Assembly: GCF_037940415.1 (NCBI RefSeq) | Contig: NZ_CP149798.1 | Span: forward strand, 7,721,001-7,785,000 | DNA length: 64,000 nt | Source of the DNA: Streptomyces sp. f51 | GTDB taxonomy: Bacteria > Actinomycetota > Actinomycetes > Streptomycetales > Streptomycetaceae | Direction: 5' to 3' | In this document: piece after piece, positions 9,965 to 18,780 of the stretch | How positions within the stretch are numbered: the stretch's first letter is position 1 | Layout: each line of letters begins with the position of its first letter | Position numbers and translations under genes: made by a program | The notes under the pieces: generated by a model | The model's database searches: none | What the model saw: the letters and a program-made list of their open reading frames with translations, nothing else | What the model was told of the DNA's origin: nothing

Positions 9965-11596
9965 ATGAGCATCAGCGCGAGCGAACACACCGGGAACGGC
10001 ACCGGCGAACTCGACGATCTCTTCCACGTCTTCGACACGACGCTGCGCGACGGCGCGCAGCGCGAGGGCATCAACCTCACGGTCGCCGACAAGCTGGCCA
10101 TCGCGCGGCACCTGGACGACTTCGGGGTGGGCTTCATCGAGGGCGGCTGGCCCGGCGCCAACCCCCGCGACACCGAGTTCTTCGCCCGCGCCCGCAGCGA
10201 ACTCGACCTGCGACACGCCAAGCTCGTCGCCTTCGGCGCCACCCGCAGACCCGGCGCCCGGGCGAGCGAGGACCTTCAGGTCAAGGCGCTCCTGGACTCC
10301 GGCGCCCCGGTGATCACGCTGGTCGCCAAGGCGCACGACCGGCATGTGGAGCTGGCGCTGCGCACCACGCTGGAGGAGAACCTGGAGATGGTCCGCGACA
10401 CCGTCTCCCACCTGGTCGCGCAGGGCCGGCGGGTGTTCGTGGACTGCGAGCACTTCTTCGACGGCTACCGCGCGAACCCCGCCTACGCGAAGTCCGTGGT
10501 CCGGGCCGCGCACGAGGCCGGAGCCGACGTGGTCGTGCTGTGCGACACCAACGGCGGCATGCTCCCCGCCCAGGTCCAGGCGACCGTACAGACGGTGCTC
10601 GCGGACACCGGCGCCCGCCTCGGCATCCACGCCCAGGACGACACCGGCTGCGCGGTCGCCAACACCCTGGCCGCGGTCGACGCCGGCGCCACCCACGTCC
10701 AGTGCACCGCCAACGGCTACGGCGAACGCGTCGGCAACGCCGACCTCTTCCCCGTGGTCGCCGCGCTGGAGCTGAAGTACGCGAGGAAGGTCCTGCCTCC
10801 GGGCAGGCTCCGCGAGACCACCCGCATCTCCCACGCGATCGCCGAGGTCGTCAACCTCACCCCCTCCACCCACCAGCCCTACGTCGGTGTCTCCGCCTTC
10901 GCGCACAAGGCGGGCCTGCACGCCTCCGCCATTAAGGTCGACCCCGACCTCTACCAGCACATCGACCCCGAACTCGTCGGCAACCGGCTGCGGATGCTGG
11001 TCTCCGACATGGCCGGCCGCGCCTCCATCGAGCTCAAGGGCAAGGAGCTCGGCATCGACCTCGGCGGCGACCGCGAACTCGTAGGAAGGGTCGTGGAACG
11101 CGTCAAGGAACGCGAACTCAAGGGCTACACCTACGAAGCCGCCGACGCCTCCTTCGAACTCCTGCTGCGCGCCGAGGTCGAGGGCAGGCCGCTGCGCTAC
11201 TTCCGGGTCGAGTCCTGGCGGGCCATCCTGGAGGAACGTCCCGACGGCAGCCACGTCAACGAGGTCACGGTGAAACTGTGGGCCAAGGGCGAGCGCATCG
11301 TCGCCGCAGCGGAGGGCAACGGCCCGGTCAACGCCCTGGACCGCGCCCTGCGCGTCGGCCTGGAACAGATCTACCCCCAGCTCGCCCGCCTCGGCGTGGT
11401 CGACTACAAGGGCCGCATCCTGGAGGCCAGGCACGGCACCCAGTCCACGACCCGCGTCCTGATCTCCACCACGGACGGCACGGGGGAGTGGTCCACGGTC
11501 GGCGTGGCCGACAACGTCATCGCAGCGTCCTGGCAGGCCCTGGAGGACGCGTACACCTACGGCCTGCTGAGGGCGGGCGCCGAACCGGTCGAGTGA
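9965..11596 (+). CDS. cimA: (R)-citramalate synthase
   Basis: A 543-aa enzyme of the isopropylmalate/homocitrate synthase family. Citramalate synthase condenses acetyl-CoA with pyruvate, giving a threonine-independent route to 2-oxobutyrate and isoleucine. The TIM barrel opens with FDTTLRDGAQREGINLTVADK and contains VGFIEGGWPGANPRDTEFF, LCDTNGG and GIHAQDDTGCAVANTLAAV, which carries a metal-ligand His. The C-terminal LeuA allosteric dimer domain follows. The FIEGGWPGANPKDTEFF form is typical of CimA rather than LeuA. I chose ATG at 9965 because AGGAG lies 9 nt upstream; an in-frame ATG at 9956 directly abuts that site. Confidence 0.93.
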   Translation: MSISASEHTGNGTGELDDLFHVFDTTLRDGAQREGINLTVADKLAIARHLDDFGVGFIEGGWPGANPRDTEFFARARSELDLRHAKLVAFGATRRPGARASEDLQVKALLDSGAPVITLVAKAHDRHVELALRTTLEENLEMVRDTVSHLVAQGRRVFVDCEHFFDGYRANPAYAKSVVRAAHEAGADVVVLCDTNGGMLPAQVQATVQTVLADTGARLGIHAQDDTGCAVANTLAAVDAGATHVQCTANGYGERVGNADLFPVVAALELKYARKVLPPGRLRETTRISHAIAEVVNLTPSTHQPYVGVSAFAHKAGLHASAIKVDPDLYQHIDPELVGNRLRMLVSDMAGRASIELKGKELGIDLGGDRELVGRVVERVKERELKGYTYEAADASFELLLRAEVEGRPLRYFRVESWRAILEERPDGSHVNEVTVKLWAKGERIVAAAEGNGPVNALDRALRVGLEQIYPQLARLGVVDYKGRILEARHGTQSTTRVLISTTDGTGEWSTVGVADNVIAASWQALEDAYTYGLLRAGAEPVE

Positions 11597-11637
11597 CGTA
11601 CCCCTCGGACGGCCCCGGCCCCGGCCCCGGCCCCGGC

Positions 11638-12453
11638 TCAGTCCGAGTCCTGGTCCTGGTCCTGGTCTGAATCCGAGTCGGAGTCAGGGTCCGCGTCAGA
11701 GTCAGGGTCCTGGTCGGGGTCGGACCCGTTGGTGTCGTTCGACGTCGACGTGGTGTGGAGGACCGCGCGGGCCTGTTCGGCGGCGCGGGTGATGCTCTCG
11801 CTGATGAAGTCGAGGAAGCGGGCGACGTTCTCCAGGCGGATGGCGGCGGGGGTGTCACGGCCGAGGACGGCCACGCCCTGGCGCGCGGTCTTCACGAGTT
11901 CGTCGTTGGCCCGCGCGCTGGCGATCGTCGCCTGGTAGAACAGCTCGCCGTCGACGACGTAGCGGTCGCGGCGGCCCTCGTCGCGTTCCCGGCGTACGAG
12001 ACTCTGGCTCTCCAGGAACGTGATGGCCTTGGAGATGGAGGCCGGGCTGACCTGGAGACGCTGGGCGAGCCCGGACGCGGTGAGGCTGCCCGTGTCCGAG
12101 GTGAACAGACAGGTCAGCACCCGGGCCGGAATCTTGGGCAGACCCGAACCCATGAGGACGGTCGTGAACGTCTCCTCGTACTCCGTCACGGCCTCGGCGT
12201 CCCGGCCGTGCGGCTGCGGAGCGGCGGCCGGCCCCCGGGCGGGCGCGGTCCTGCGCCGGTGGGCACGGCGTTCGGTGGCGCGGTGGGCCAGGTTGGCGCG
12301 GTAGGCGGTGGGACCGCCGTTGCGCATCACCTCACGCGTGATCGTCGAGGTCGGACGGCCGAGGCCGCGGGCGATCTCGGCGTACGGGAGGCTGTCGGCC
12401 AGTCCCAGCGCGATCTGCTGGCGTTCCTGCTGGGTGAGTCTGCCTCCCGGCAT
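11638..12453 (-). CDS. GbsR/MarR-like regulator with extra N-terminal HTH and Asp/Ser-rich tail
   Basis: A 271-aa DNA-binding protein with two helix-turn-helix parts. Residues about 3-45 (LTQQERQQIALGLADSLPY...) match the HTH_38 domain of IS30-type proteins. Residues about 90-170 form a MarR/GbsR winged helix (LTASGLAQRLQVSPASISKAI...LVRRERDEGRRDRYVV). The C-terminus is a run of Asp/Ser/Gln repeats, probably disordered and encoded by a slippage-prone GTC/GTCCTG tract. ATG at 12453 follows GAGGAG. It is divergent from an alpha/beta hydrolase gene, with a 31-bp palindrome between them. Confidence 0.88.
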   Translation of the reverse strand: MPGGRLTQQERQQIALGLADSLPYAEIARGLGRPTSTITREVMRNGGPTAYRANLAHRATERRAHRRRTAPARGPAAAPQPHGRDAEAVTEYEETFTTVLMGSGLPKIPARVLTCLFTSDTGSLTASGLAQRLQVSPASISKAITFLESQSLVRRERDEGRRDRYVVDGELFYQATIASARANDELVKTARQGVAVLGRDTPAAIRLENVARFLDFISESITRAAEQARAVLHTTSTSNDTNGSDPDQDPDSDADPDSDSDSDQDQDQDSD

Positions 12454-12626
12454 CGCGTCTCCTCGGTGATCTCGCAACGGTCCCTGAGCGCCCCACTATA
12501 GCGTTCACTCCTCACCCATTGCAATGATCGAACCGGGGAACGTTGCGTTCCCGTCGAGTCTGTTGCAACACTTTCGCGACTTGCACCTGCGTAAATGGCG
12601 ATCTGTCGCAACGACTATGTTGCCCA

Positions 12627-12657
12627 ACATTGGAAAGCAACGTAGCGTTTCCAATGT
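12627..12657. promoter_or_regulatory. Palindromic operator between regulator and hydrolase genes
   Basis: Inverted repeat ACATTGGAAA-N11-TTTCCAATGT with perfect 10-bp arms, in the only AT-rich patch of the neighbourhood. It lies 78 bp before the hydrolase start. Repeated GTTGC/GCAAC motifs surround it. Likely binding site of the divergent GbsR-like regulator. Confidence 0.6.
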
Positions 12658-12734
12658 CAGAAACGAAGAGCGGGCGGGTGGCGACACAGCACGACGCGAA
12701 CGCCCGGCACCCCCACTGCGACCAGGAGGACCCC

Positions 12735-13550
12735 ATGAAGAAGAACAACGCCTTCCCGACCGGCACGACCTGGACCGGCACGGTCTCCGTGGACGACACG
12801 GCCCTGGCCGTCACCGACACCGGCGGCCCCGGCACCCCCGTCGTCTACCTCAACGGCCAGTTCGCCACCCAGGGATACTGGCGCCGCGTCATCTCCGAAC
12901 TCGGCCCGGGATGGCGGCACATCACCTACGACGAACGCGCCCGCGGCAAGTCGAAGCGCTCGGCCGACTACTCCTTCGAAGCGGCCGTCCGGGACGTCGA
13001 CGCCGTCCTCGCCGCCCGCGGAGTGGACCGGGCACTGGTGGTGGGCTGGTCCTACGGAGCGTTCGTCGGAGCCCACTGGGCCGCCCGCAACCCCGGACGC
13101 GCCCTGGGCGCGGTCCTGGTCGACGGCGCCCAGCCCTACGACTGGCTGGACGAGGCCATGGAGCAGCGCATCCGGAAACTGTTCCGGCGCATGGGCTGGT
13201 TCCTGCCGCTGCTGCGCCCCACGGGCCTGACCCCCAAGATGAACGCCCGGCAGATGGCGGACACCAACATCGAACTCGGCAGGCTCGCCCGCGAACGCGA
13301 ACTGGCCCCCGTACTGGACGACATCACCGTCCCGGTGCGCTACGTGGTCGCCTCGGGCGCGTCCCTGGGCAGCAAGGGCGACGAACAGGAGCAGATCCGC
13401 GCCGCCCTCGACGCGGTGGCCGCCCGCAACCCGAACATCGAGGTCGCCGCGAAGGTCGCCAGCAACCACGACGCGATCCTCAAGAAGGACTACGCGGCAG
13501 TCGCCGAGGCCGTACGCGAGGTCGCCGCCCTCGACGGCGACGCCCACTGA
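12735..13550 (+). CDS. Alpha/beta hydrolase
   Basis: A 271-aa soluble alpha/beta-hydrolase-fold protein. The nucleophile elbow is VVGWSYGAFVGAHWA (Ser about residue 104), the oxyanion-strand region is VVYLNGQFATQGYW, and a late His (NHDAI) completes a likely triad. The substrate is unknown; close relatives are called esterases or haloperoxidase-like. ATG at 12735 follows AGGAGGA. Divergent from the GbsR-like regulator, which probably represses it; hydrolase/GbsR pairs of this kind are common in streptomycetes. Confidence 0.9.
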   Translation: MKKNNAFPTGTTWTGTVSVDDTALAVTDTGGPGTPVVYLNGQFATQGYWRRVISELGPGWRHITYDERARGKSKRSADYSFEAAVRDVDAVLAARGVDRALVVGWSYGAFVGAHWAARNPGRALGAVLVDGAQPYDWLDEAMEQRIRKLFRRMGWFLPLLRPTGLTPKMNARQMADTNIELGRLARERELAPVLDDITVPVRYVVASGASLGSKGDEQEQIRAALDAVAARNPNIEVAAKVASNHDAILKKDYAAVAEAVREVAALDGDAH

Positions 13551-13624
13551 CGGGCGGCCCCTCTCCGCGTACAGGGGACGCACAGCCCAACAAGCAGTAC
13601 CAAGCAGGCAGTTAACGCCGATCA

Positions 13625-13666
13625 GTCCACAACGCACGGTCCACAACGCACGGTCCACAACGCACA
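13625..13666. repeat. Three tandem 14-bp repeats
   Basis: Three copies of GTCCACAACGCACG (last copy ends in A), followed by a partial GTCCAC, just upstream of the GtrA-like gene. Confidence 0.8.
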
Positions 13667-13697
13667 GTCCACGGCGAGCGGTCAAAGGGGTGGGGTC

Positions 13698-14216
13698 ATG
13701 GAAACAGCACAGAGCGGTCGGCAGGCGGCACCCGGCGCCCGCACCGCCTTCGCCCGCTTCGTTCTCTGCGGCGGGGGAGTGGGGCTCGCCTCCAGCTTCG
13801 CCGTGGCGGCGCTCGCCGCCTGGATCTCCTGGGGCCTGGCCAACGCCCTGATCACCGCGCTGTCCACCCTCCTGGCCACCGAACTGCACGCCCGCTTCAC
13901 CTTCGGCGCCGGCCGGCACGCGACCTGGCGCCAGCATGTGCAGTCGGCCGGATCCGCCGCGGCCAGCTACGCGGTGACCTGCGCGGCGATGCTCGTCCTG
14001 CACCAACTGGCCCCGGCCTCCGGTGCGATGCTCGAACAGGGCGTCTACCTGTCGGCCTCCGCACTCGCCGGCGTCGCCCGGTTCGCGGCGCTGCGCCTGG
14101 TCGTCTTCGCCCGCACCACCCGCCCCGTGCGGGTGACCGCGACCGCGACCCCGACCGTGCCCGCGGCCCGCGCCACCGCACCGGCCGTCCCGGCGGTACT
14201 CTGCCGGGCGGCCTGA
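13698..14216 (+). CDS. GtrA-like small membrane protein
   Basis: A 172-aa membrane protein with about four hydrophobic segments (residues about 18-40, 45-62, 78-98, 110-130). The arrangement FVLCGGGVGLASSF...TELHARFTF is typical of GtrA-like proteins, thought to flip lipid-linked sugars or anchor glycosyltransferases. A polar TATPTVPAARATAPA tail follows. ATG at 13698 is preceded by AAAGGGGTGGGG. No glycosyltransferase gene is adjacent, so the partner is unknown. Confidence 0.75.
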   Translation: METAQSGRQAAPGARTAFARFVLCGGGVGLASSFAVAALAAWISWGLANALITALSTLLATELHARFTFGAGRHATWRQHVQSAGSAAASYAVTCAAMLVLHQLAPASGAMLEQGVYLSASALAGVARFAALRLVVFARTTRPVRVTATATPTVPAARATAPAVPAVLCRAA

Positions 14217-14279
14217 CCGTGACACCGCCGCGAATTTCGCCCGCTTCTCTACGTTTCCGCAGGTCTGGAGGCCAGGCCG

Positions 14280-14449
14280 CAACGCCTGCTATGATTGATC
14301 TTGAGCTGAACGGCAGAAGTCGAGCCGGATGGCGATGCGTTGGTGGTCCAAGGAAAGACGCCCCGCTTCCTGCGGGGAAATGCAGGTGCAAGGCCTGCCC
14401 GGCGCTCTGTTGAAGGCCCTGTCCCGAGTCACTCGGGGCAGGGCCTTTT
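14280..14449 (+). ncRNA. Candidate small RNA or orphan leader RNA upstream of terD
   Basis: No protein is supported here. A TATGAT box lies at 14290-14295. The following 150 nt can fold into several stems: GGCG...CGCC around 14331-14361, CCCCGC/GCGGGG around 14361-14377 and GCAGG/CCTGC around 14382-14398. They end in a strong intrinsic terminator with a T4 tail (14413-14449). The terD start is 155 nt further on. I do not recognise a known riboswitch class. It may be a free small RNA or an attenuated leader. Confidence 0.45.
14413..14449 (+). terminator. Intrinsic terminator with T tract
   Basis: A stem of about 15 bp (AAGGCCCTGTCCCGA with its complement, one G-U pair), a 5-nt loop, then TTTT. 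One of the few classical U-tract terminators in this GC-rich window. Confidence 0.85.
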
Positions 14450-14604
14450 CCGTTTGCCCGGAAGCGGGATCGGACCCGGGATCGGGACCGGCGGCAGGCG
14501 GCCGCCTGCCGGAGCCGGCGAAAGCGGATCCCCCCGATGTGGAACCAACCAGGGCACAGGCACACTCTGCGTGTTGTAGTCCGGATCGGAAGGATGGCTC
14601 AGAC

Positions 14605-15189
14605 ATGATCACGCTCACCAAGGAAGACGGCCCCGCGGACCTGGACGGGGTGACCCATCTGTCCATCGGTGTGTCCTGGGACCCCACGGCCGGCAGCAGC
14701 GGCGGGGTGCTGGGCAAACTCCGCCGCAAGTCGGGCACCGATCTGGACCTGATCGCCATCGCCATGCAGGGCCGCGACCCGGTACGCCTCGCGGGCCTCG
14801 ACTCCCTCGACCCCATGGGCAACGGCTCGTTGGTCCACAGCGGCGACAACCAGACCGGGCACGGCAGCGGCGACGACGAGACGGTCACCGTCGAGTTCGG
14901 CGGGATCCCGCCCCACATCACCTCGATCGTGTTCGTCGCCGCCGCGTACAAGAAGGGCAGCGCCTTCGAGAAGGCGCGCAACATCAGCTTCAAGGTGTAC
15001 GACGCGACCGGCGGGAGCTCGCAGCAGGTCGCCGACATCTGGCCCAGCCTGCTCACCCAGGACAACGGCTGCGCCGTGGCCAAGGCGATCCGGACCAACA
15101 CCGGCTGGAAACTCGAAGTGATCAACACGACGGGCAAGATCAAGCAGGGCGACGAGCACGCCCTGATGCGCTTCGCGGTCAGCAAGTAG
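14605..15189 (+). CDS. TerD-family calcium-binding stress protein
   Basis: A 194-aa TerD-domain protein. TerD proteins bind calcium and are linked to tellurite resistance, oxidative stress and, in Streptomyces, development. Recognisable parts are VSWDPTAGSSGG, DLDLIAIAMQ, LVHSGDNQTGHGSGDDETV (calcium-binding acidic loop), IVFVAAAYKKGSAFEKARN and the C-terminal strand-rich half. ATG at 14605 follows GGAAGGA. It is a stand-alone gene here; the other ter genes are not in the window. Confidence 0.93.
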   Translation: MITLTKEDGPADLDGVTHLSIGVSWDPTAGSSGGVLGKLRRKSGTDLDLIAIAMQGRDPVRLAGLDSLDPMGNGSLVHSGDNQTGHGSGDDETVTVEFGGIPPHITSIVFVAAAYKKGSAFEKARNISFKVYDATGGSSQQVADIWPSLLTQDNGCAVAKAIRTNTGWKLEVINTTGKIKQGDEHALMRFAVSK

Positions 15190-15294
15190 CCACGCGGGCA
15201 AGGCGGTACGGGGCGGGGCCCGTGACACCTGTCATGCCAAAGGGCGGACACCGGGCACTGGGGGAGCGGGCCGCCCCGCGCCTACTTTCTTCCC

Positions 15295-15648
15295 ATGACG
15301 AAGACAGACGGGAACGGGCAGCAGAAGACCGACGTCAAGGTGAGCCTGATCGGCGGTCACCGGCTCAAGGGTGAGACCCTGCACGAGCGCACGCTCACCG
15401 TGTCGCTCGTCGGTGGCGCCGACATCGACCTCACCGGCGTCGAGATCCCCGACGGCGCCGAACTGCGGATCACCAAGCTGAGCCTGATCGGCGGCGTCAG
15501 CCTCAAGGTCCGCCCCGACGTCGTCGTGAAGGTGCACGGCATCCGCCTCGGCGGGGTCAGTGACGCCGGCCCCATCGAGCCGGGCGGCCCGACGGTCCGC
15601 ATCGACGCCTGGGGCCTGCTCGGCGGAGTCACCGTCACCCGCCGGTAG
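15295..15648 (+). CDS. LiaF C-terminal-like (toastrack) protein, cytosolic
   Basis: A 117-aa protein made of regular beta-strand repeats (VSLIGGHRLKG, VSLVGGADIDLTG, LSLIGGVSLKV, LLGGVTV). This looks like the cell-wall-stress sensing domain at the C-terminus of LiaF/DUF2154 proteins, but without membrane segments or a DUF1707 N-terminus. ATG at 15295. The role is unknown; it may be a free sensor domain. It follows terD in the same direction with 105 bp between. Confidence 0.65.
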   Translation: MTKTDGNGQQKTDVKVSLIGGHRLKGETLHERTLTVSLVGGADIDLTGVEIPDGAELRITKLSLIGGVSLKVRPDVVVKVHGIRLGGVSDAGPIEPGGPTVRIDAWGLLGGVTVTRR

Positions 15649-15731
15649 ACCCACCCGGCCGGACTCCGCAGACAGCGAAACCCCGCCGCACCGGGGCCGG
15701 TTGCGCAGAGGCCCCGCACCCGGGCAAGCAC

Positions 15732-16358
15732 TCAGTCCCGGGACGTCAGCGCCACAGCACGGGCCAGCGCATCACCGACGCGCTCCGCATGGTCCAGCAG
15801 GTGCTCGGCGGCCCAGCGGGCGGCCAGGGAAAGGAAGCCGGCGAGGTCCTCTTCCACGGCTGCCAGCAGAGGGCGGAGTTCGGCTACGGGCACGTCGATC
15901 CACTGGCCGGCGTCCGCGTCGGCATCGACGGTCAGACGGACCGTGGAGCCACGGCGTTCGGCGGAGGGCGAGGGATCGTGACCGAGCCACACGGCGGAGC
16001 CGTCACCATCGAGAACATGCCACCAGTCGCCGCGGTCTTCCAGCCCGGCGCAGCAGCCCGGCACCAGACGGGTGCCGGTGACGGTGTCGGTCACCTCCAG
16101 CCCACCCGCCGCGAACAGCGGGTCCACGGTCAGCAGCCCATGAAGGAAACCGCCCAGCGGGTCGCCGGGACGCGGCGGCCGGTCGTCCCCGGGATCGACG
16201 TCATTGCCGATGGCCAGCGCCATCACCGCGGTACCGACAGCGTCCGGCGTCAGCGTTCCGTCGAGCGCCATGAAGTCGTAGGAGGGGACATCGGAGACCG
16301 GCCACAGACCGAAGGAGTCATGGCTCGGTATCTCCAGGACGGGCCGCACAGTGATCAT
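15732..16358 (-). CDS. Hypothetical protein, 208 aa
   Basis: A 208-aa acidic soluble protein beginning MITVRPVLEIPSHDSFGLWP. The end is helical (LAARWAAEHLLDHAERVGDAL). No known motif is visible. ATG at 16358 gives the compositionally coherent part; the longer open frame upstream reads as Arg/Gly-rich noncoding. The neighbour at 16517-17596 has the same direction and may be in the same unit. Many such actinobacterial acidic proteins turn out to be immunity proteins, but nothing here proves that. Confidence 0.65.
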   Translation of the reverse strand: MITVRPVLEIPSHDSFGLWPVSDVPSYDFMALDGTLTPDAVGTAVMALAIGNDVDPGDDRPPRPGDPLGGFLHGLLTVDPLFAAGGLEVTDTVTGTRLVPGCCAGLEDRGDWWHVLDGDGSAVWLGHDPSPSAERRGSTVRLTVDADADAGQWIDVPVAELRPLLAAVEEDLAGFLSLAARWAAEHLLDHAERVGDALARAVALTSRD

Positions 16359-16516
16359 CCACGGATCATGCCGCACGTCTTCCGCCAGGTACGACCGTAT
16401 TTCGGTCCGGCACCGCGTCCTCAACCGTGCGACGACACGGCCTGAAGCACCGGCTGGGCGACACCCGGTGTCATGACGCGGCGCTACGCGACCGGGACAG
16501 AGACGCCGCTGCGGTG

Positions 16517-17596
16517 TCAGCCGTGGTTCTCCCAGTCGGGGGCGAAGAAACGGGCCTCGCTGATGACGGTGTCCCCGGCCCGGGTGGCTCGTACGGACAT
16601 GTTCAGCTCCTCCGGCCCCGGACCGCCGTCGCAGTGGACGAGCCAGCCCAGGCCGCGGTCCTCGATGCGCCGGACCACCTCCGCGTCGACCTCGGAGACC
16701 CTGCGGCCGATCAACGGGATGCCGTCCCATGCGACCTGGGGCCCGCTGCGCCCCCGCACGGTCACGGCCGCCAGGGTGGGAACGCCTGCCTGGGACCAGT
16801 AGTGGGCGCTCACCCCGGCCTCGTCGAACCGTTCCTCGCGCAGGTGCCACCGTCCGGCCTTCTGCCTCGACCACGGGTGCCCCCCTCGACGGCCGACCGG
16901 CACCTCACCGTGCAGCGCGGCGGCCACCTGGTGCGGGGTCATCCCGAACCGCAGCGGGCCGACCTGTTCCAGCGGCGTCCAGTCCCACCGGGGCCGGTCC
17001 CGGTCCGAAGCCACCGGCCACGAACCGGAGTTCGTCTCCACGTCACGGATGTCGTGCCACTGGACGACCGGCGCCGTCGCGTACGGGTCCTCGGCCAGCT
17101 CGGCGCAGACCAGCAGGGCATCGGTGATCACCGCGTCCCCCCGCTCCGCGTACCCGTCGGGCGACAGCCCCCGGTCCTGCGCGGCCCCCATGGACAGCCC
17201 CCAGGCCGCTACCTCGGGATCACCGCTCCAGTTCACCCGGACCGAAGCACCCACCCGCCGGGCGAGCTCGTGGATGTCCGCACGTGCCCGGGACGGAACC
17301 CGGGCGATCAGCTCGACCTCTTCCAGCCGCACCTGCGGTCCGGACAACGCGTCGACCGCCACGGCGACCAGAACGGGCCCCGGCCCGTAGATCGCGGTCA
17401 CGCCCACCTCCGAGTACCGCTGCCAGCGCAGCCTGCTCTGCGAGCTCTGCGCGACAGAAGGCACCGCCCCGTCCAGCGCCGCCTTGACCTGGTCGGGGCC
17501 CATCCCGAACCGCAGCGGCCCGACCCCCGCCAGCGGGTCGAGCACCCATCGCGCCCGTTGCTCGTCCGGCTTCCTGGTCCACCAGCTCACCGACAC
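16517..17596 (-). CDS. Hypothetical protein with two tandem VGPLRFGM repeats
   Basis: A protein of about 359 aa with an internal duplication. Each half opens with a near-identical element (LAGVGPLRFGMGPDQVKAAL near residue 20; LEQVGPLRFGMTPHQVAAAL near residue 210), then a Tyr/Ser-rich strand region and a GPQV motif. This spacing indicates two copies of one small alpha/beta domain of about 170 aa. I do not recognise it. GTG at 17596 is my best start, but the ribosome site is weak and neighbouring GTG codons are possible. No signal peptide. Confidence 0.7.
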   Translation of the reverse strand: MSVSWWTRKPDEQRARWVLDPLAGVGPLRFGMGPDQVKAALDGAVPSVAQSSQSRLRWQRYSEVGVTAIYGPGPVLVAVAVDALSGPQVRLEEVELIARVPSRARADIHELARRVGASVRVNWSGDPEVAAWGLSMGAAQDRGLSPDGYAERGDAVITDALLVCAELAEDPYATAPVVQWHDIRDVETNSGSWPVASDRDRPRWDWTPLEQVGPLRFGMTPHQVAAALHGEVPVGRRGGHPWSRQKAGRWHLREERFDEAGVSAHYWSQAGVPTLAAVTVRGRSGPQVAWDGIPLIGRRVSEVDAEVVRRIEDRGLGWLVHCDGGPGPEELNMSVRATRAGDTVISEARFFAPDWENHG

Positions 17597-17851
17597 ATCA
17601 CCGCGATCACTCCGAACACCCCACACCCCCCGGCACCCCAGCCGGTGATCTTGCCGGTCACCCTACGCAGACCCACCGACAACGCGATCCCCGCGCCGCG
17701 ACGAGGCCCGCCTCCCCGGCTGCCGGCACCAGCACCTCCGAAGGCCACCGCTCCGGGATGACTAGCACAACGCGCCGCCACCACGGATCCTGGGAAGAGG
17801 GGCCCCGGGGTTCCTCGGGTTCTCGTGCGACAGCAGCCCGATGGGATCCTC

Positions 17852-18754
17852 ATGTCCGATGCAGCCTCCCGAGCCGAGCGGCGGATCGCGCTGGTCCGGG
17901 ACGACGTGGCCGCACGCCTGGCGCTGGCGCAGGAGTTCTACACCCACTCCTCCGAACCCCTGCGCCGCTACGGCCACGCCGAGCTGAGCTTCCTGCGCTG
18001 GTCCGCCGCACGCGGAGTCCTCGCCCCGGTCTCCGGCGAACACCCGGGCAGCCCCTGGTGGCGCTCGGTGAACGAGGGGCTCCTGCGCGACAAGGTGGAG
18101 GCGGGCCTGCTCTGCGCCGGCGCCCCGGGAGAGGCGAGCGGCAGAAGCGTCGAGTACTGGATGGACTGCGTCCGCGAACCGTCCCCCGCCGCCTGGTACC
18201 GCGCCCACAACGCCAGCATCGTCGCCGGCTACCTGCGCCACGAGGACCTGGCCGCCCCGGAATCGCAGGTGGAGCGGTTCATGATGAACGTCGCCCTGCT
18301 CCGCGTCCTGTTCACCCATGCCATGCTCGTGCGGCCCCGGCTCATGCTGGGACGGCTGGCCCCGCTCGGGCCCCGCCTGGTGAACCCCCGCCACGGGACC
18401 GTGAAGTGGTTCCTCGACCTCGGCCGGTCCTTCCCGTCGGTGTACCCCGTCACCCTGACCACCGAGGACACCATCCTCGACGAACACCCCCTGGCCCGGA
18501 TGCTCGACTACGGCGTGATCGCCCCCAGACTCCCGGCGCTGTACGCGCTCGCGGCCGCCACGCTCGAAGAACCCCGCCTGATGACCCTCCTGGACGCGGG
18601 CGTGCCCGCGTACGTCTGGACCAGGGCCGAGCGCCCCCTCTGGTACGTCGGCAACACGGGCGCCCATCTGCGCCTCATCGCCCGCACGACAGGCGCACAC
18701 CTGCGCTGGCCGCCCTCCCCGGCCGGCCGCCACAGGATCCCGCTGTACGGCTGA
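17852..18754 (+). CDS. Hypothetical protein, 300 aa
   Basis: A 300-aa, mainly helical, Arg/Leu-rich soluble protein (MSDAASRAERRIALVRDDVA...). Repeated HAELSFLRWSA and RFMMNVALLRVLFTHAML segments suggest an all-alpha fold. Several His and Trp residues are scattered without a known motif. ATG at 17852 is preferred; an earlier in-frame GTG at 17825 exists. I cannot name a family. It is divergent from the minus-strand genes on its left and convergent with the acetyltransferase gene on its right. Confidence 0.75.
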   Translation: MSDAASRAERRIALVRDDVAARLALAQEFYTHSSEPLRRYGHAELSFLRWSAARGVLAPVSGEHPGSPWWRSVNEGLLRDKVEAGLLCAGAPGEASGRSVEYWMDCVREPSPAAWYRAHNASIVAGYLRHEDLAAPESQVERFMMNVALLRVLFTHAMLVRPRLMLGRLAPLGPRLVNPRHGTVKWFLDLGRSFPSVYPVTLTTEDTILDEHPLARMLDYGVIAPRLPALYALAAATLEEPRLMTLLDAGVPAYVWTRAERPLWYVGNTGAHLRLIARTTGAHLRWPPSPAGRHRIPLYG

Positions 18755-18780
18755 GCGACAAGCAGGGCGGGCACCCGGGC

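Noticed and set aside
9746..11434. 562-codon antisense frame over cimA
   Set aside because: Pure shadow of cimA codon bias; no start signal and no known motif.
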